Below, one piece after another: positions 25,541 to 36,650 of a stretch of 64,000 nucleotides of DNA (its first letter is position 1; each line of letters begins with the position of its first letter). The notes beneath the pieces were generated by a model, which worked only from the letters and a program-made list of their open reading frames with translations, was not told the DNA's origin and searched no databases. The translations under genes were made by a program, and so were the position numbers. Source of the stretch: Antedon mediterranea (lineage: Eukaryota; Echinodermata; Crinoidea; Comatulida; Antedonidae); contig NC_092679.1 of assembly GCF_964355755.1 (NCBI RefSeq), positions 12,328,932 through 12,392,931 of the forward strand. Reading direction: 5' to 3'.

Positions 25541-27047
25541 TGAAACTCGTCACTTTGACGAGTTAGTTATCCGCTCGACAAACGCCACGTGCACGTCATA
25601 CGTTAGAATATTGCACACAGAAAAATATTAAGGCATTATAACCTGAACTGAAGAATATGATATGTTGTTATTTCTGAATTCTGTTATTTTGTGTCATATA
25701 CATAGTATACACAGTACAATCTGTAAACATATCACAAACTGTGTAAAATAGGTGAAATTACGGGACCCGTATTTTATTGTAATTTTTAACATCTTGACGG
25801 TTTCAAAATGAAATGCAAAAGTAGAAATTTCAGAATGAAATTATCTCAGCAACAACATATTAACGTATAGAAGAAATTGGAATACGTGAAATATTGATGC
25901 GCGCTCTTTTAAATGTAATGAAATATAACGCAAAAGATGAAAATACGACTTTTTGTATTTAACTGGCCATATGATAACGTCACAACATTCGATTGGCAAA
26001 ATTTTCACATGATTTTGTATCTACTATACAATAGCTTCCTGAAAACTTTTTAATCGTGATTATCACATTTTATTCTTACGAGCTATAACAGATTAAAATT
26101 TACTGTAAAGATGAAATTAATGACCAATGTAATTTAAATTTTTAGGCATGATGACGTTAAAAAAATTAAAAAATTTTTAATTCATGCAAAAGATAGTTGA
26201 TTGACCTAGAATATATTAAAATCGGGGTGAAAATGGACAACGAATAAGTGGAGATGCGCTCTATTAAATGTGATGAGCTATGACGAAAGAGACAAAAATC
26301 CTATATTTTATATTCGCGTGGCCATACGATGACGTCAAAATGTCCGGTTAGCCATATTAATGCATGATTCGATATCTACAACTCATCAACTTCCAGAATA
26401 TGTAATTTAAAAAAAGTTCTCCATGTAGTTTAGAATCTATGACTGTTTAAAAATAGGCATAATTTTGACGAATGTTTGAACTTTTTCACCAGAAACGCGT
26501 GCAAATTATTTAATTCGACGTGCTCGTATGACGTAATTTTAAGTCGAAATTGTTTAAAAGTTGGTAACATTACTATAAAAGGCTGAAAAAACATAAATCA
26601 CGCGAAAAAAATATGTTTTTAACGCTACGTGTGTACCGCGTGCGTAAAAAGTTTCACGCGCGTGGGAATTTTTGACATGCTCAAAATGACATGAAACGCA
26701 TAGAAAGTTGATTAGAAGTTGATTTTTCGCACTCTAAAATTTTAAACGCGCGTGCGCGCGTAACTTTTTGTGAAACATGCTATTTTTAATCCATAGAAAG
26801 TTTGCGCTTGATGTGACTTAAATTTTCACAAAGTGTCAAAACAAAATTATGTTTCGTTTTTAGTCTATGATCAATCATTGAAATTCATAAAATCGCGCGT
26901 AAGTCACGTTGCGCAACTCTGACGTCATTCAAAAATAGGAGGTGCACAAGTTCACGTAAATGTCGATATGTTGACAAAGTTACGATATGTTCTGTTTACA
27001 AGTTTTAGAGAAACGCGACGCACAAAAATGACAGAAAGAAAGAAGTA
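25541..27047 (-). mobile_element. Helitron-like element A5, both extreme ends missing
   Basis: The A-type hairpin and key are present, but the CTAG and the few bases next to it are absent, so the junction with A4 reads GAAGAATGAAACTCGTC. The other end abuts the CTAG of D2 without a hairpin. The junction looks like a small deletion or a recombination between units. Confidence 0.7.
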
Positions 27048-28208
27048 CTAGATTTGAACTCGTCACTTCGGACGAGTTAGGTTATCCGCAGCGCAAAGGC
27101 CACGTGCACGTCGTACGTTAGAATATTGCGCGCAGAAAAACGATTATGCCATTGAAATAATGTTAGTGCGCTCTCTATTTTGCGTCACGTCAAAGTATAT
27201 ACGGTATACACTATATTCTGTATACGTACTACATACAGTGCAGAATAGGTGAAAATAAGGGACCCAAGTTATTGATGCTTTTGGACATGATGACGTCATC
27301 ACAATTTAAAAAATGGTAGATTATGCGAAAGATAATTGATTGGCCTAGACAATATAACAAAATGGGGGGAAATGGAATACGGATAAGTGGAGATGCGCTC
27401 TATTAAATGTGATGAGCTATGCGAAAGGGACAAAAATCTTATATTTTATATTCGAGTGGCCATACGGTGACGTCACAATGTCCGGTTAGCCATATCGATG
27501 CATGATTTGATATTTACAACTCATCTACTTCCAGAATCTGAAATTTTAAAAATTTTCACCTCGGAGTTTAGAATCTATGACTTTTTAAAAAAAGGCATAA
27601 TTTTCACGAATTTTTGAACTTTTTCATCAAAAACGCGCGCAAATTGTTCAATTCTACGTGCTCGTATGACGTGATTTTAAGTCGAAATTGTTTGAAAGTT
27701 GGTAAAATTACTAGAGAAGGCTGAAAAAACAAAAATCAAGCAAAAAAAAACATGTTTTTGCCTTACGTGCGCACACGCGCGTAAAAATATTGCGCACGCG
27801 TGGGAATTTTTGAAATGCTCAAAATGACATGAAACGCGTAGAAAGTTGATTAGAAATGAATTTTGCGCATTTTGAAATTTTGAACGCGCGCGCGCGCGTA
27901 ACTTTATGTAAAACATGCCATTTTTAATCCATAGAAAGTTTGCGCATGATATAACTTAAATTTTCACCAAGTTTCAATAAAAAATGACTTTTGGTTTTTA
28001 ATCTATAAACAATCATTGAAATTCATAAAATTGCGCGTAACTTACGCTGCGCAACTCGAAAATCAAAAAACAAAGTTTCTTGCACATCTACAGATATAAA
28101 TCAATCTTATCACAAAGTTTTACAATCTTATGTTAGCCAGAATTAGAGATATGCGTGCAACAAAATTTTTGGAAAGAAAGAAGAAAATAGAAAAAAAAGA
28201 AAAAAAAA
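27048..28208 (-). mobile_element. Helitron-like element D2, 5' end missing
   Basis: CTAG is at 27048-27051 with D-type hairpin and key. An A-rich tail leads directly into the CTAG of D3. Confidence 0.75.
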
Positions 28209-29416
28209 CTAGATTTGAACTCGTCACTTCGGACGAGTTAGGTTATCCGCAGCGCAAAGGCCACGTGCACGTCATACGTTAGAATATTGCGCGCTGAAAA
28301 ACGATTATGCCATTGAAAAAATGTTAGTGCGCTCTCTATTTTGTGTCACGTCAAAGTATATACGGTATACACTATATTCTGTATACGTACAACATACAGT
28401 GCAGAATAGGTGAAAATAAGGGACCCAAGTTATTGACGCTTTTGGACATGATGACGTCATCACAATTTAAAAAATGCTAGATTATGCGAAAGATAATTGA
28501 TTGGCCTAGACAATATAACAAAATGGGGGAAATGGAATACGGATAAGTGGAGATGCGCTCTATTAAATGTGATGAGCTATGAGAAAGAGACAAAAATCCT
28601 ATATTTTATATTCGAGTGGCCATACGTTGACGTCACAATGTCCGGTTAGCCATATCGATGCATGATATGATATCTACAACTCATCTACTTCCAGAATCTG
28701 AAATTTTCAAAATTTTCACCACGGACTTTAGAATCTATGACTTTTAAAAAAAAGGCATAATTTTCACGAATTTTTTAACTTTTTCATCAAAAACGCGCGC
28801 AAATTGTTCAATTCTACGTGCTCGTATGACGTGATTTTAAGTCGAAATTGATTGAAAACTGGTAAATTTACTAGAAAAGGCTGGAAAAACAAAAATCAAG
28901 GAAAAAATAGATGTTTTTGCGCTACGTGCGCACGCGCGCGTAAGAAAAGTGCGGACGCGTGGGAATTTTTGATATGCTCAAAATGACATGAAACGCGTAG
29001 AAAGTTGATTAGAAATTGATTTTTCGCATTTTGAAATTTTAAACGCGCGTGCGCGCGTAATTTTCTGTAAAACATGCCATTTTCTCTCCATAGAAAGTTA
29101 GCGCATGATATAAATTAAACTTTTGCCAAGTTCCAATTTAAATGGTTTAATAGTTTTCGATCTAAATTAAATACGCGAAATTCATAAAATCGCGCGTAAC
29201 TTACGCTGCGCAACTCGGACGGTACCGAAAACCTTATTACGACATATTCAGATAGAGATCAGTCTTCTGATAAAGTTACAAAATGTCATGTTGAGAAGAT
29301 TTAGAGATATACGCGCAACAAAATTCTGGGAAAGAAAGAAGAATAAGATAGAAAAAAAAAAAAAAAAAAAAAGATCGTGACAATAACAAGAGGTTATCCG
29401 CCAAGTGCGGATAACC
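28209..29416 (-). mobile_element. Helitron-like element D3, full length
   Basis: CTAG is at 28209-28212 and the key is TTAGGTTATCCGC. The far-end hairpin at 29392-29416 has arms GGTTATCCGC/GCGGATAACC, preceded by a long A tract and GACAATAACAAGA. Length is about 1.2 kb. Confidence 0.8.
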
Positions 29417-29488
29417 AAAATAATACAGAAAAAAAATTTGATGAAACAGGACGATTACAAGGAGTTATCCGCTACTAAGCGGATAACT
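29392..29488 (-). repeat. Stack of two far-end hairpins (D then A type)
   Basis: A D-type hairpin at 29392-29416 is followed by an orphan A-type hairpin at 29463-29488. CTAG of A6 follows two bases later. Confidence 0.75.
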
Positions 29489-29490
29489 AA

Positions 29491-31069
29491 CTAGACATGA
29501 AACTCGTCACTTTGACGAGTTAGTTATCCGCTCGACAAACGCCACGTGCACGTCATACGTTAGAATATTGCACACAGAAAAATATTAAGGCATTATGACC
29601 TGAACTGAAGAATATGATATGTTATTTCTGAATTCTGTTATTTTGTGTCATATACATAGTATACACAGTACAATCTGTATACACATCACAAACAGTGTAA
29701 AATAGGTGAAATTACGGGACCCGTATTTTATTGTAATTTTTAACATCTTGACGGCTTCAAAATGAAATGCAAAAGTAGAAATTTCAGAATGAAATTATCT
29801 CAGCAACAACATATTAACGTGTAGAAGAAATTTGAATACGTGAAATATTGATGCGCGCTCTTTTAAATGTAATGAAATATAACGCAAAAGATGAAAATAC
29901 GACTTTTTTTATATAACTGGCCATATGATGACGTCACAACATTCGATTGGCACAATTTTCACATGATTTTGTATCTACAATAAAATAGCTTCCTGAAAAC
30001 GTTTTAATCGTGATTATCACATTTTATTCTTACGAGCTATAATAGATTAAAATTTACTGTAAAGATGAAATTAATGACCAAAGTAATTTAAATTTTTAGG
30101 CATGATGACGTTAAAAAAATTAAAAAATTTTAAATTCATGCAAAAGATAGTTAATTGACCTAGAATATATTAAAATCGGGGTAAAAATGGACAACGAATA
30201 AGTGGAGATGCGCTCTATTAAATGTGATGAGCTATGACGAAAGAGACAAAAATCCTATATTTTATATTCGCGTGGCCATACGATGACGTCACAATGTCCG
30301 GTTAGCCATATTAATGTATGATCCGATATCTACAACTCATCAACTTCCAGAATATGTAATTAAAAAAAAGTTCCCCATGTAGTTTAGAATCTATGAATGT
30401 TTAAAAATAGGCATAATTTTGACGAATTTTTGAACTTTTTCACCAAAAACGCGTGCAAATTATCTAATTCGACGTGCTCGTATGACGTAATTTTAAGTCG
30501 AAATTGTTTAAAATTTGGTAACATTACTAGAAAAGGCTGAAAAAACATAAATCACGCGAAAAAAATATGTTTTTAACGCTACGTGTGCACCGCGTGCGTA
30601 AAAATTTTCGCGCGCGTGGGAATTTTTGACATGCTCAAAATGACATGAAACGCATAGAAAGTTGATTAGAAGTTGATTTTTCGCTTTCTAAAATTTTAAA
30701 CGCGCGTGCGCGCGTAACTTCTTTTGAAACATGCTATTTATAATCCATAGAAAGTTTGCGCTCGATATGACTTAAATTTTCACAAAGTGTCAAAACAAAA
30801 TTATGTTTGGTTTTTAGTCTATGATCAATCATTGAAATTCATAAAATCGCGCGTAAGTCACGTTGCGCAACTCTGACGTCATTCAAAAATAGGAGGTGCA
30901 CAAGTTCACGTAAATTTCGATATGTTGACAAAGTTACGATATGTTCTGTTTACAAGTTTTAGAGAAACACGACGCACAAAAATGACAGAAAGAAAGAAGT
31001 ATAATACAGGAAAAAAATTTGATGAAACAGGACGATTACAAGGAGTTATCCGCTACTAAGCGGATAACT
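29491..31069 (-). mobile_element. Helitron-like element A6, full length
   Basis: CTAG is at 29491-29494 with A-type hairpin and key. The far-end hairpin is at 31044-31069 with the same loop as the orphan hairpin at 29463-29488. Length is about 1.58 kb. Confidence 0.8.
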
Positions 31070-31076
31070 AATAAAG

Positions 31077-31108
<32 letters not shown>

Positions 31109-31326
31109 TCCTGACAATAACAAGGGGTTATCCGCCAAGTGCGGATAACCAAAAAAAAAGAAACACTACAATAACAAAGGTTATCCGCTTGAGGCGGATA
31201 ACCAATAAATAAATAAATAAATAAAGATTTTGACAGAATCAAGAGGTTATATGCATATCATGCATATAACCTAATAAAGATTTTGACAGAATCAAGAGGT
31301 TATATGCATGATAATGCATATAACCT
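31044..31326 (-). repeat. Stack of five far-end hairpins closing the array
   Basis: Hairpins at 31044-31069 (A), 31126-31150 (D/A-like), 31179-31203 (B), 31245-31271 (C) and 31299-31326 (C). Each has its own A-rich tract and ACAATAACAAG-like or GACAGAATCAAG lead-in. Four of the five have no element body here. No CTAG end follows, and the next feature is the target site of the Gypsy element. Confidence 0.8.
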
Positions 31327-31378
31327 AATAAAAGACTTTTCAAATGCATCGTACAAAAGCGAGTACAGTAGTACAACG

Positions 31379-31538
31379 TGTGATGTTGAGTTGTATTTAG
31401 GCTATAGCGCCATCTATAGACGAATGTCAAATAAATAGGTTGTTGGCCTAGCGATGTAAAACGTGTACATGTGCGTATTTATTGTTGTACTAAAACATCA
31501 TTATAAAGCCTTCCAGCGTCCAGTGAGAGACGTTCACA
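31379..31538 (+). repeat. Left LTR, 160 bp
   Basis: Starts TGTGATG and ends CGTTCACA, giving the usual TG...CA ends. Every base I compared matches the right LTR. Confidence 0.95.
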
Positions 31539-31552
31539 TGGTGTCAGAAGTG
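31539..31552 (+). promoter_or_regulatory. Candidate primer-binding site
   Basis: TGGTGTCAGAAGTG follows the LTR with no gap. It begins with TGG, as expected for pairing with the CCA end of a tRNA. I did not assign the tRNA. Confidence 0.6.
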
Positions 31553-31592
31553 TTAAAGATCTTCAGGATCAACTGCCGTTTTGGCTCCGGAG

Positions 31593-32392
31593 TTTTTTTT
31601 AGGGTTATTCCATTATTAAAGTGGGGGTGTGTGGTTATGAATATTGTGTGCAGGTACGTCAATAGAAATGACATTGAGAGCCCTCTTCTGTCAGTTGACT
31701 GGTTCCCGGTCTACCGCCTTGTAATTGACTTAATCATGATTGAATTCCAACAACTTAAGAATATACAAAATGTTTACATAATTATATAACAATGTAGATC
31801 TATCTAATAATGTTTTTATTTTTTTGCAGATAAAGGAGGATCATCAATACAATAAAATGATAAAAATTCCAGGCATTTAATATACGGTTTACTGATAAAA
31901 TATAATGTACCAATGAAATAAACCTGGTGTTCTGAAACATATTTTAATAACTTTTGCCGGCCTAGCGCCTATGTGTATCTAAATCTATCTAAATAATTAA
32001 GTTAGTACAGTATTAACAAATAAAGGGTTAGGGTTATGTATAATAAAATGATAGAAATGAGGCATTATCTAATAATGTTTTTATTGATTTTTTTTTCAAA
32101 TTTTTATAGTTTTAAAATTCAAGTACCGTTTTTATAGCGTTATGTATCCTGTAAATGCTAACCTAAAAACGTTATCTGAATGTTTCTTTTTACGTTATAG
32201 AAATGTAATAAAATAACGGTTATTAGTGAACCTAAACATTAACCAAACACTAACGTTAGAAAACCACTATGTGATTGCTGGACTGCCACAATGGAACAAT
32301 AGACCTAGGTATGTATGTTAAACAAAGAAATCACGTCAAAGCAGGGTGGAGACGGAATTTTAAGACAAAGGCGTTCTATACAAATGCAAATC
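31593..32392 (+). repeat. Left inverted-repeat arm
   Basis: Matches the reverse complement of 34825-35628. The shared open frame crossing the LTR boundary is a by-product of this repeat and is not taken as a gene. Confidence 0.9.
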
Positions 32393-32904
32393 TGGTGGTG
32401 GAATACAACATGATCAATGCTGACAGAAATTCACGTAAACTCTGCAGTAAAAAAAATGTAGAAACATTATTTGCGTATTAAATCACTATATAAAATGTTC
32501 AGCTTGTTTAATTAATATACTGTACAATAATAACCGTACTATGATTTTCTTTTTTAACCTGTTTTGAACGTCTCTTTTATCTACTACAAGGAATAATTTC
32601 GCCAGTGTGGCATAGCAAAAAGCTATACAAAACAACCTTATTGCTACACATTTCGAAAATTGTGTAGCAAAAAATACAATACAAAACTATGTTTCTCGAC
32701 TAAATCAGTTTGATTAGCAATTTTGCTAAAATTTTGAAATGAAATTTTTCACTGTACTACAGACTCCCACTTGTAATTTTAATGCTTGTCGATATATGAT
32801 TTCTATACTGTACTTACTGTTTATTACAGCTCATACATAGTTGCTATTCTCTTGAGGCTCAAGACGACCAAATAGACAGTTTGATATCCAAGTACAACTT
32901 GTAA
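32393..32904. other. Centre of the long-inverted-repeat element, left part
   Basis: AT-rich. No coding or RNA feature is seen before element E. Confidence 0.5.
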
Positions 32905-33590
32905 CTAGAATTTAATTCGTCACTTTGACGAATTATAGGTGATCATTTTTATCATTTTATTGACATTCATATTTTTTAAACATGCACCTACGTTAACATA
33001 CAATCGGAAAATGTTGATGTATGCCACCCTCATAGTGCTGAGTTGTGCCTATTATATGCCATACAATATGTACAGTATATACTGTACTGTGTATATCTAT
33101 ATACAGTGTAGCATAGGTGAAATTACGGGACCCACATCATGTTCTAATTTTTTGGTATGATGACGTTGTCAAAATAAACTTGAAGATAACAATATCGAAA
33201 GATAATGAATTGAGTAATAAAATATAACAATTGGATGAAAATTTGGCACGTAGAAGGGCGGTGCGCGCTATTTAAAAATTGTATAACTTTTACGAAAGCG
33301 ATGAAAAAAATACTTTTTAACTTCAACTGGCCATACGGTAACGTCAAAACATCCAATAGGCTTAATTTTTATATGAATTAATATAAGCTTCGCTTGACGA
33401 CGTTACACAAATGTCAAAATGTTAACATAGTTCACAAAATGTTATGTTTGCAAGTTTCAGAGAAAAGCGTTGATGTTGATGATGATTTCGTACAATCACA
33501 AAAGGTTATCAGCAACTTCGTTGCGGATAACCAATAAAGATTTGATACAATAACAATAGGTGATCATTTTATTCTAAATGATCACCTAAT
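32905..33590 (-). mobile_element. Helitron-like element E, short copy nested in the long-inverted-repeat element
   Basis: CTAG is at 32905-32908, the hairpin reads AATTCGTCA-CTT-TGACGAATT, and the key is ATAGGTGATCATTTT. The far-end hairpin at 33558-33587 has arms AGGTGATCATTT/AAATGATCACCT, which match this unusual key. The interior (about 0.69 kb) keeps pieces of family A, such as ATAGGTGAAATTACGGGACCC. It therefore looks like an internally deleted relative with exchanged ends. Confidence 0.8.
33504..33587 (-). repeat. Stack of two far-end hairpins in element E
   Basis: A GGTTATC...GGATAACC hairpin at 33504-33532 lies just inside the key-matching hairpin at 33558-33587. Its loop resembles the orphan hairpin at 9219-9248. 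Confidence 0.7.
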
Positions 33591-34241
33591 TATGAATATT
33601 AAATTCCTGCTTCCAGACAACGTCACACTTGGGTTTAATCAGACCTTAAAAAACCTAGTATTTTATTTTCTTTACCAAAATGATTATATATTGTACCGTT
33701 ACTACTGTATTATTCCAACACGTAATTGCTATTCTCTATCTCTCTCTCTTTTATTTCTAGGCGTTTTTTAAAGATAAATCAGTCCTTAAAAACCTAGCTA
33801 TTTTGGTTTGAAATAATCATAACCTATTGTACCGTTATGTTGATTTGTTAAACAGTACAGTACATAAAATTTCATTAAATTCAATCTTCAATTTGAATGA
33901 AAAGGCTAAACGGTAGTGTTTCAAATTTTGAGTATAAAAAAAAAATGGTTGGGAAGAATAAATATTAATAAAATATATGTAATCAGGTTAAGAAACAAAA
34001 ACCGCTGTAGCATAGTTTTACTTTTTTTTATCGCTGCACAAAGGTGTCTCATTGAAGCTTACAATATTACATAATAAAGCATATAACAATATCACTCATG
34101 CCGACATGGAGCTATGTATACAAACTAAAATATGGCACATGTATATAAACCAAGATCAGTTGTCTTCAAATCACTCATTTTTCGAAAAACTTTCAACTAT
34201 ATTATAGGCCTACAACTCCGATATTTTACTGCGTTCTCGAT
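33591..34241. other. Centre of the long-inverted-repeat element, right part
   Basis: AT-rich, with a short (TC)n run near 33740. Nothing codable is seen. Confidence 0.5.
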
Positions 34242-34271
34242 TTGATTTTACTGCGATTTAAACCAAGGACC

Positions 34272-34407
34272 ATGCTGCCGAAGATAGGACCACATTTGTT
34301 TAATGGATTTGATGACTACCTGGACTTTTTCCAACGAAGGGGTTTTTATCCAACTGTCAAGGATTGCTCGTACTGTAATGTACCAATGTACATGTCTACT
34401 CGTAACC
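34272..34407 (+). pseudogene. Possible Merlin/ISXO2-like transposase N-terminal exon
   Basis: The frame from ATG at 34272 encodes a short segment with FDDYLDFFQRRGFYPTV followed by CSYC and PMYM, then a GTAAGT donor at 34408. ISXO2/Merlin transposases begin with a similar pattern: an aliphatic-rich stretch, RGLLP, CxxC, then M-x-L. No second exon or DDE domain was found before the right arm, so the source gene is probably deleted. It could equally be a chance resemblance. Confidence 0.3.
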
Positions 34408-34824
34408 GTAAGTGTTCTCATCATTAATTATTATAATTACATTTAAAAAACGTAATTTAAATATTTATAACCTGTACCATTATATGTATACTTATGTCTT
34501 TATTATAACCTGCATTTTATGTGCAATTATTTAGTAATTTTATGTACCATTTATTCAGTTACTGTAATGTAAGTTAAGTAATTAATTAAGTGTAAGTAAA
34601 TAATGATGTAATTTAATAAAAAATATTTATATTATTGAAATGAATTTCTAAATAAAAATACATTGTCAATTTAATTTTGTTGTTGTTATGTTTGGTTTAT
34701 TTTTTGCTATCCTATGTATTATGATAATTTTGCTATTCTATGTATTAGAATATTTATATATAACAGCATATCAAAATCTTTTAATAAAGAAACTAAACAA
34801 AATTTGTAAAAAGTATACATGAAT
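34408..34824. other. No feature seen before the right arm
   Basis: Very AT-rich DNA between the possible exon and the right inverted-repeat arm. Confidence 0.5.
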
Positions 34825-35628
34825 GATTTGCATTTGTATAGAACGCCTTTGTCTTAAAATTCCGTCTCCACCCTGCTTTGACGTGATTTCTTTGTTTAAC
34901 ATACCTAGGTCTATTGTTCCATTGTGGCAGTCCAGCAAACACATAGTGGTTTTCTAATGTTAGTGTTTTGTTAATGTTTAGGTTCACTATAACCGTTATT
35001 TTATTACATTTCTATAACGTAAAAAGAAACATTCAGATAACGTTTTTAGGTTAGCATTTACAGGATACATAACGCTATAAAAACGGTACTTGAATTTTAA
35101 AACTATAAAAATCAGAAAAAAAATCAATAAAAACATTATTAGATAATGCCTCATTTCTATCATTTTATTATACATAACCCTAACCCTTTATTTGTTAATA
35201 CTGTACTAACTTAATTATTTAGATAGATTAGATAGATTTAGATACACAAAGGCGCTAGGCCGGCAAAAGTTATTAAAATATGTTTCAGAACACCAGGTTT
35301 ATTTCATTGGTACATTATATTTTATCAGTAAACCGTATATTAAATGCCTGGAATTGTTATCATTTTATTTTATTGATGATCCTCCTTTATCTGCAAAAAA
35401 ATAAAAACATTATTAGATAGATCTACATTGTTATATAATTATGTAAACATTTTGTATATTTTTAAGTTGTTGGAATTCGATCATGATTAAGTCAATTACA
35501 AGGCGGTAGACCGGGAACCAGTCAACTGACAGAAGAGGGCTCTCAATGTCATTTCTATTGACGTACCTGCACACAATATTCATAACCACACACCCCCACT
35601 TTAATAATGGAATAACCCTAAAAAAAAA
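34825..35628 (-). repeat. Right inverted-repeat arm
   Basis: Reverse complement of 31593-32392 with few differences. It ends in CCCT-A9 against the Gypsy leader sequence. Confidence 0.9.
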
Positions 35629-35675
35629 TTCTGGTATCAATTGAATACAGTCAAGTCCTCTGTAACGGTTCGAGC

Positions 35676-36650
35676 ATGGCTCAACGCGGCGGACAACAAC
35701 AACAGCAACAGGCCTCGTCATCGGAGCAGCCTAGAAGGGCAGGAACGGCGTATAAGGCAAACGTACCTGTGCCAAATAAATTAGAGTTACATACGGAGAG
35801 CTCCGAAATAGCTTGGAGAAAATTTAAAAGGCAGTGGGACAATTACGAAATTGCTTCTAGACTTAAAGATGAGTCAAATGCATACAGAGGGGCCGTATTA
35901 TTAGCGTGTATAGGCGAGGATGGTTTTGAGACATATGACGGACTTCACTTTGCAGAAGATGAAGACAGACATGACATTGATGTCATACTCAGAAAATTCA
36001 AAGATTACTGCATAGGTGACACAAATGAAATCTACGAAACATTCAAGTTCAACCAGCGGGCTCAACAGACGGCTGAAGGTATAGATGCCTATGTAACTGC
36101 ACTACGTAAGCTTGCCAAAACATGTAACTTTGTAAATAATGATAGAATGTTACGTGATAGAATAGTTAGTGGTGTCAAGGATGAGAAAATCCGACAGAAA
36201 TTATTAGCACAAAAAAACCTAACATTACAAACCTGTATCGATACATGCAGAGCACATGAAGCATCGCATTCTCAAGCAAGAGCGATGACCAGCCAGGCAT
36301 CAGTGTCGGTGGTGCAGCAGCAAAAGAAGAATAGTGATCCAAAGAAACGGTGTTACAGGTGTGATAGACAGCACAGTAAAAGTGAGATTTGTCCAGGCAA
36401 GTTGTCGAAAATGCACAAAAGTGGGACATTTTGCTGTAGTGTGCAGAAGTTCACATCCAAGTACCAGTAGTAAAAATGAAACACCAAAAAAATATGGTAG
36501 ACAAAAGAAAAGCTCACTGCGTCTATTACAGGAGGAAGAGCAACCTTCTGTTAATCAACCTCTTGCTGATCAATTCCTTGGGGCTGTGACACAAGAGAAG
36601 AGTGTGACTGATCCATGGTGCGTTGAAATAGAAATGGAAGACCAGCTAAT
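35676..36650 (+). pseudogene. gag: Gypsy gag (capsid and nucleocapsid), frameshifted
   Basis: The first frame (35676 to about 36400) begins MAQRGG and carries a capsid-like segment (ESSEIAWRKFKRQWDNYE, then a helix-rich region with KLAKTCNF). At about 36,395 the reading moves by one base. The nucleocapsid zinc knuckle CRKCTKVGHFAVVC (C-x2-C-x4-H-x4-C) continues in the next frame. Since the shift falls inside the knuckle region and not at the gag-pol border, I read it as a mutation rather than a programmed shift. A DNA transposon with TAAT duplication follows at 36651. The product would form the retrotransposon particle and bind its RNA. Confidence 0.88.

Larger units (their letters stand above)
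31593..35628. mobile_element. DNA element with about 800-bp inverted repeats in the Gypsy leader
   Basis: Arms 31593-32392 and 34825-35628 are near-identical inverted repeats, apart from a few substitutions and small indels. They bound a 2.4-kb centre. The outer ends read T8-AGGGTTATTCC. I see no clear target duplication. The centre holds Helitron-like element E and a short exon-like frame with a Merlin/ISXO2-like look. The element splits the Gypsy leader upstream of gag. Confidence 0.8.

Noticed and set aside
6066-31326. Array as a simple satellite DNA
   Set aside because: Units belong to several families of different length with defined, matching ends and CTAG borders, so transposition-derived copies explain it better than a uniform satellite.
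31463-31789. Frame of 108 codons crossing from the left LTR into the long inverted repeat, mirrored at 35431-35721
   Set aside because: The shared part is the inverted-repeat arm itself. The frames arise from two unrelated repeats meeting and have no domain.
36380-36410. Programmed ribosomal frameshift in gag
   Set aside because: The shift is inside the nucleocapsid zinc-knuckle region with no slippery heptamer or downstream hairpin seen, and other lesions in the element favour plain mutation.
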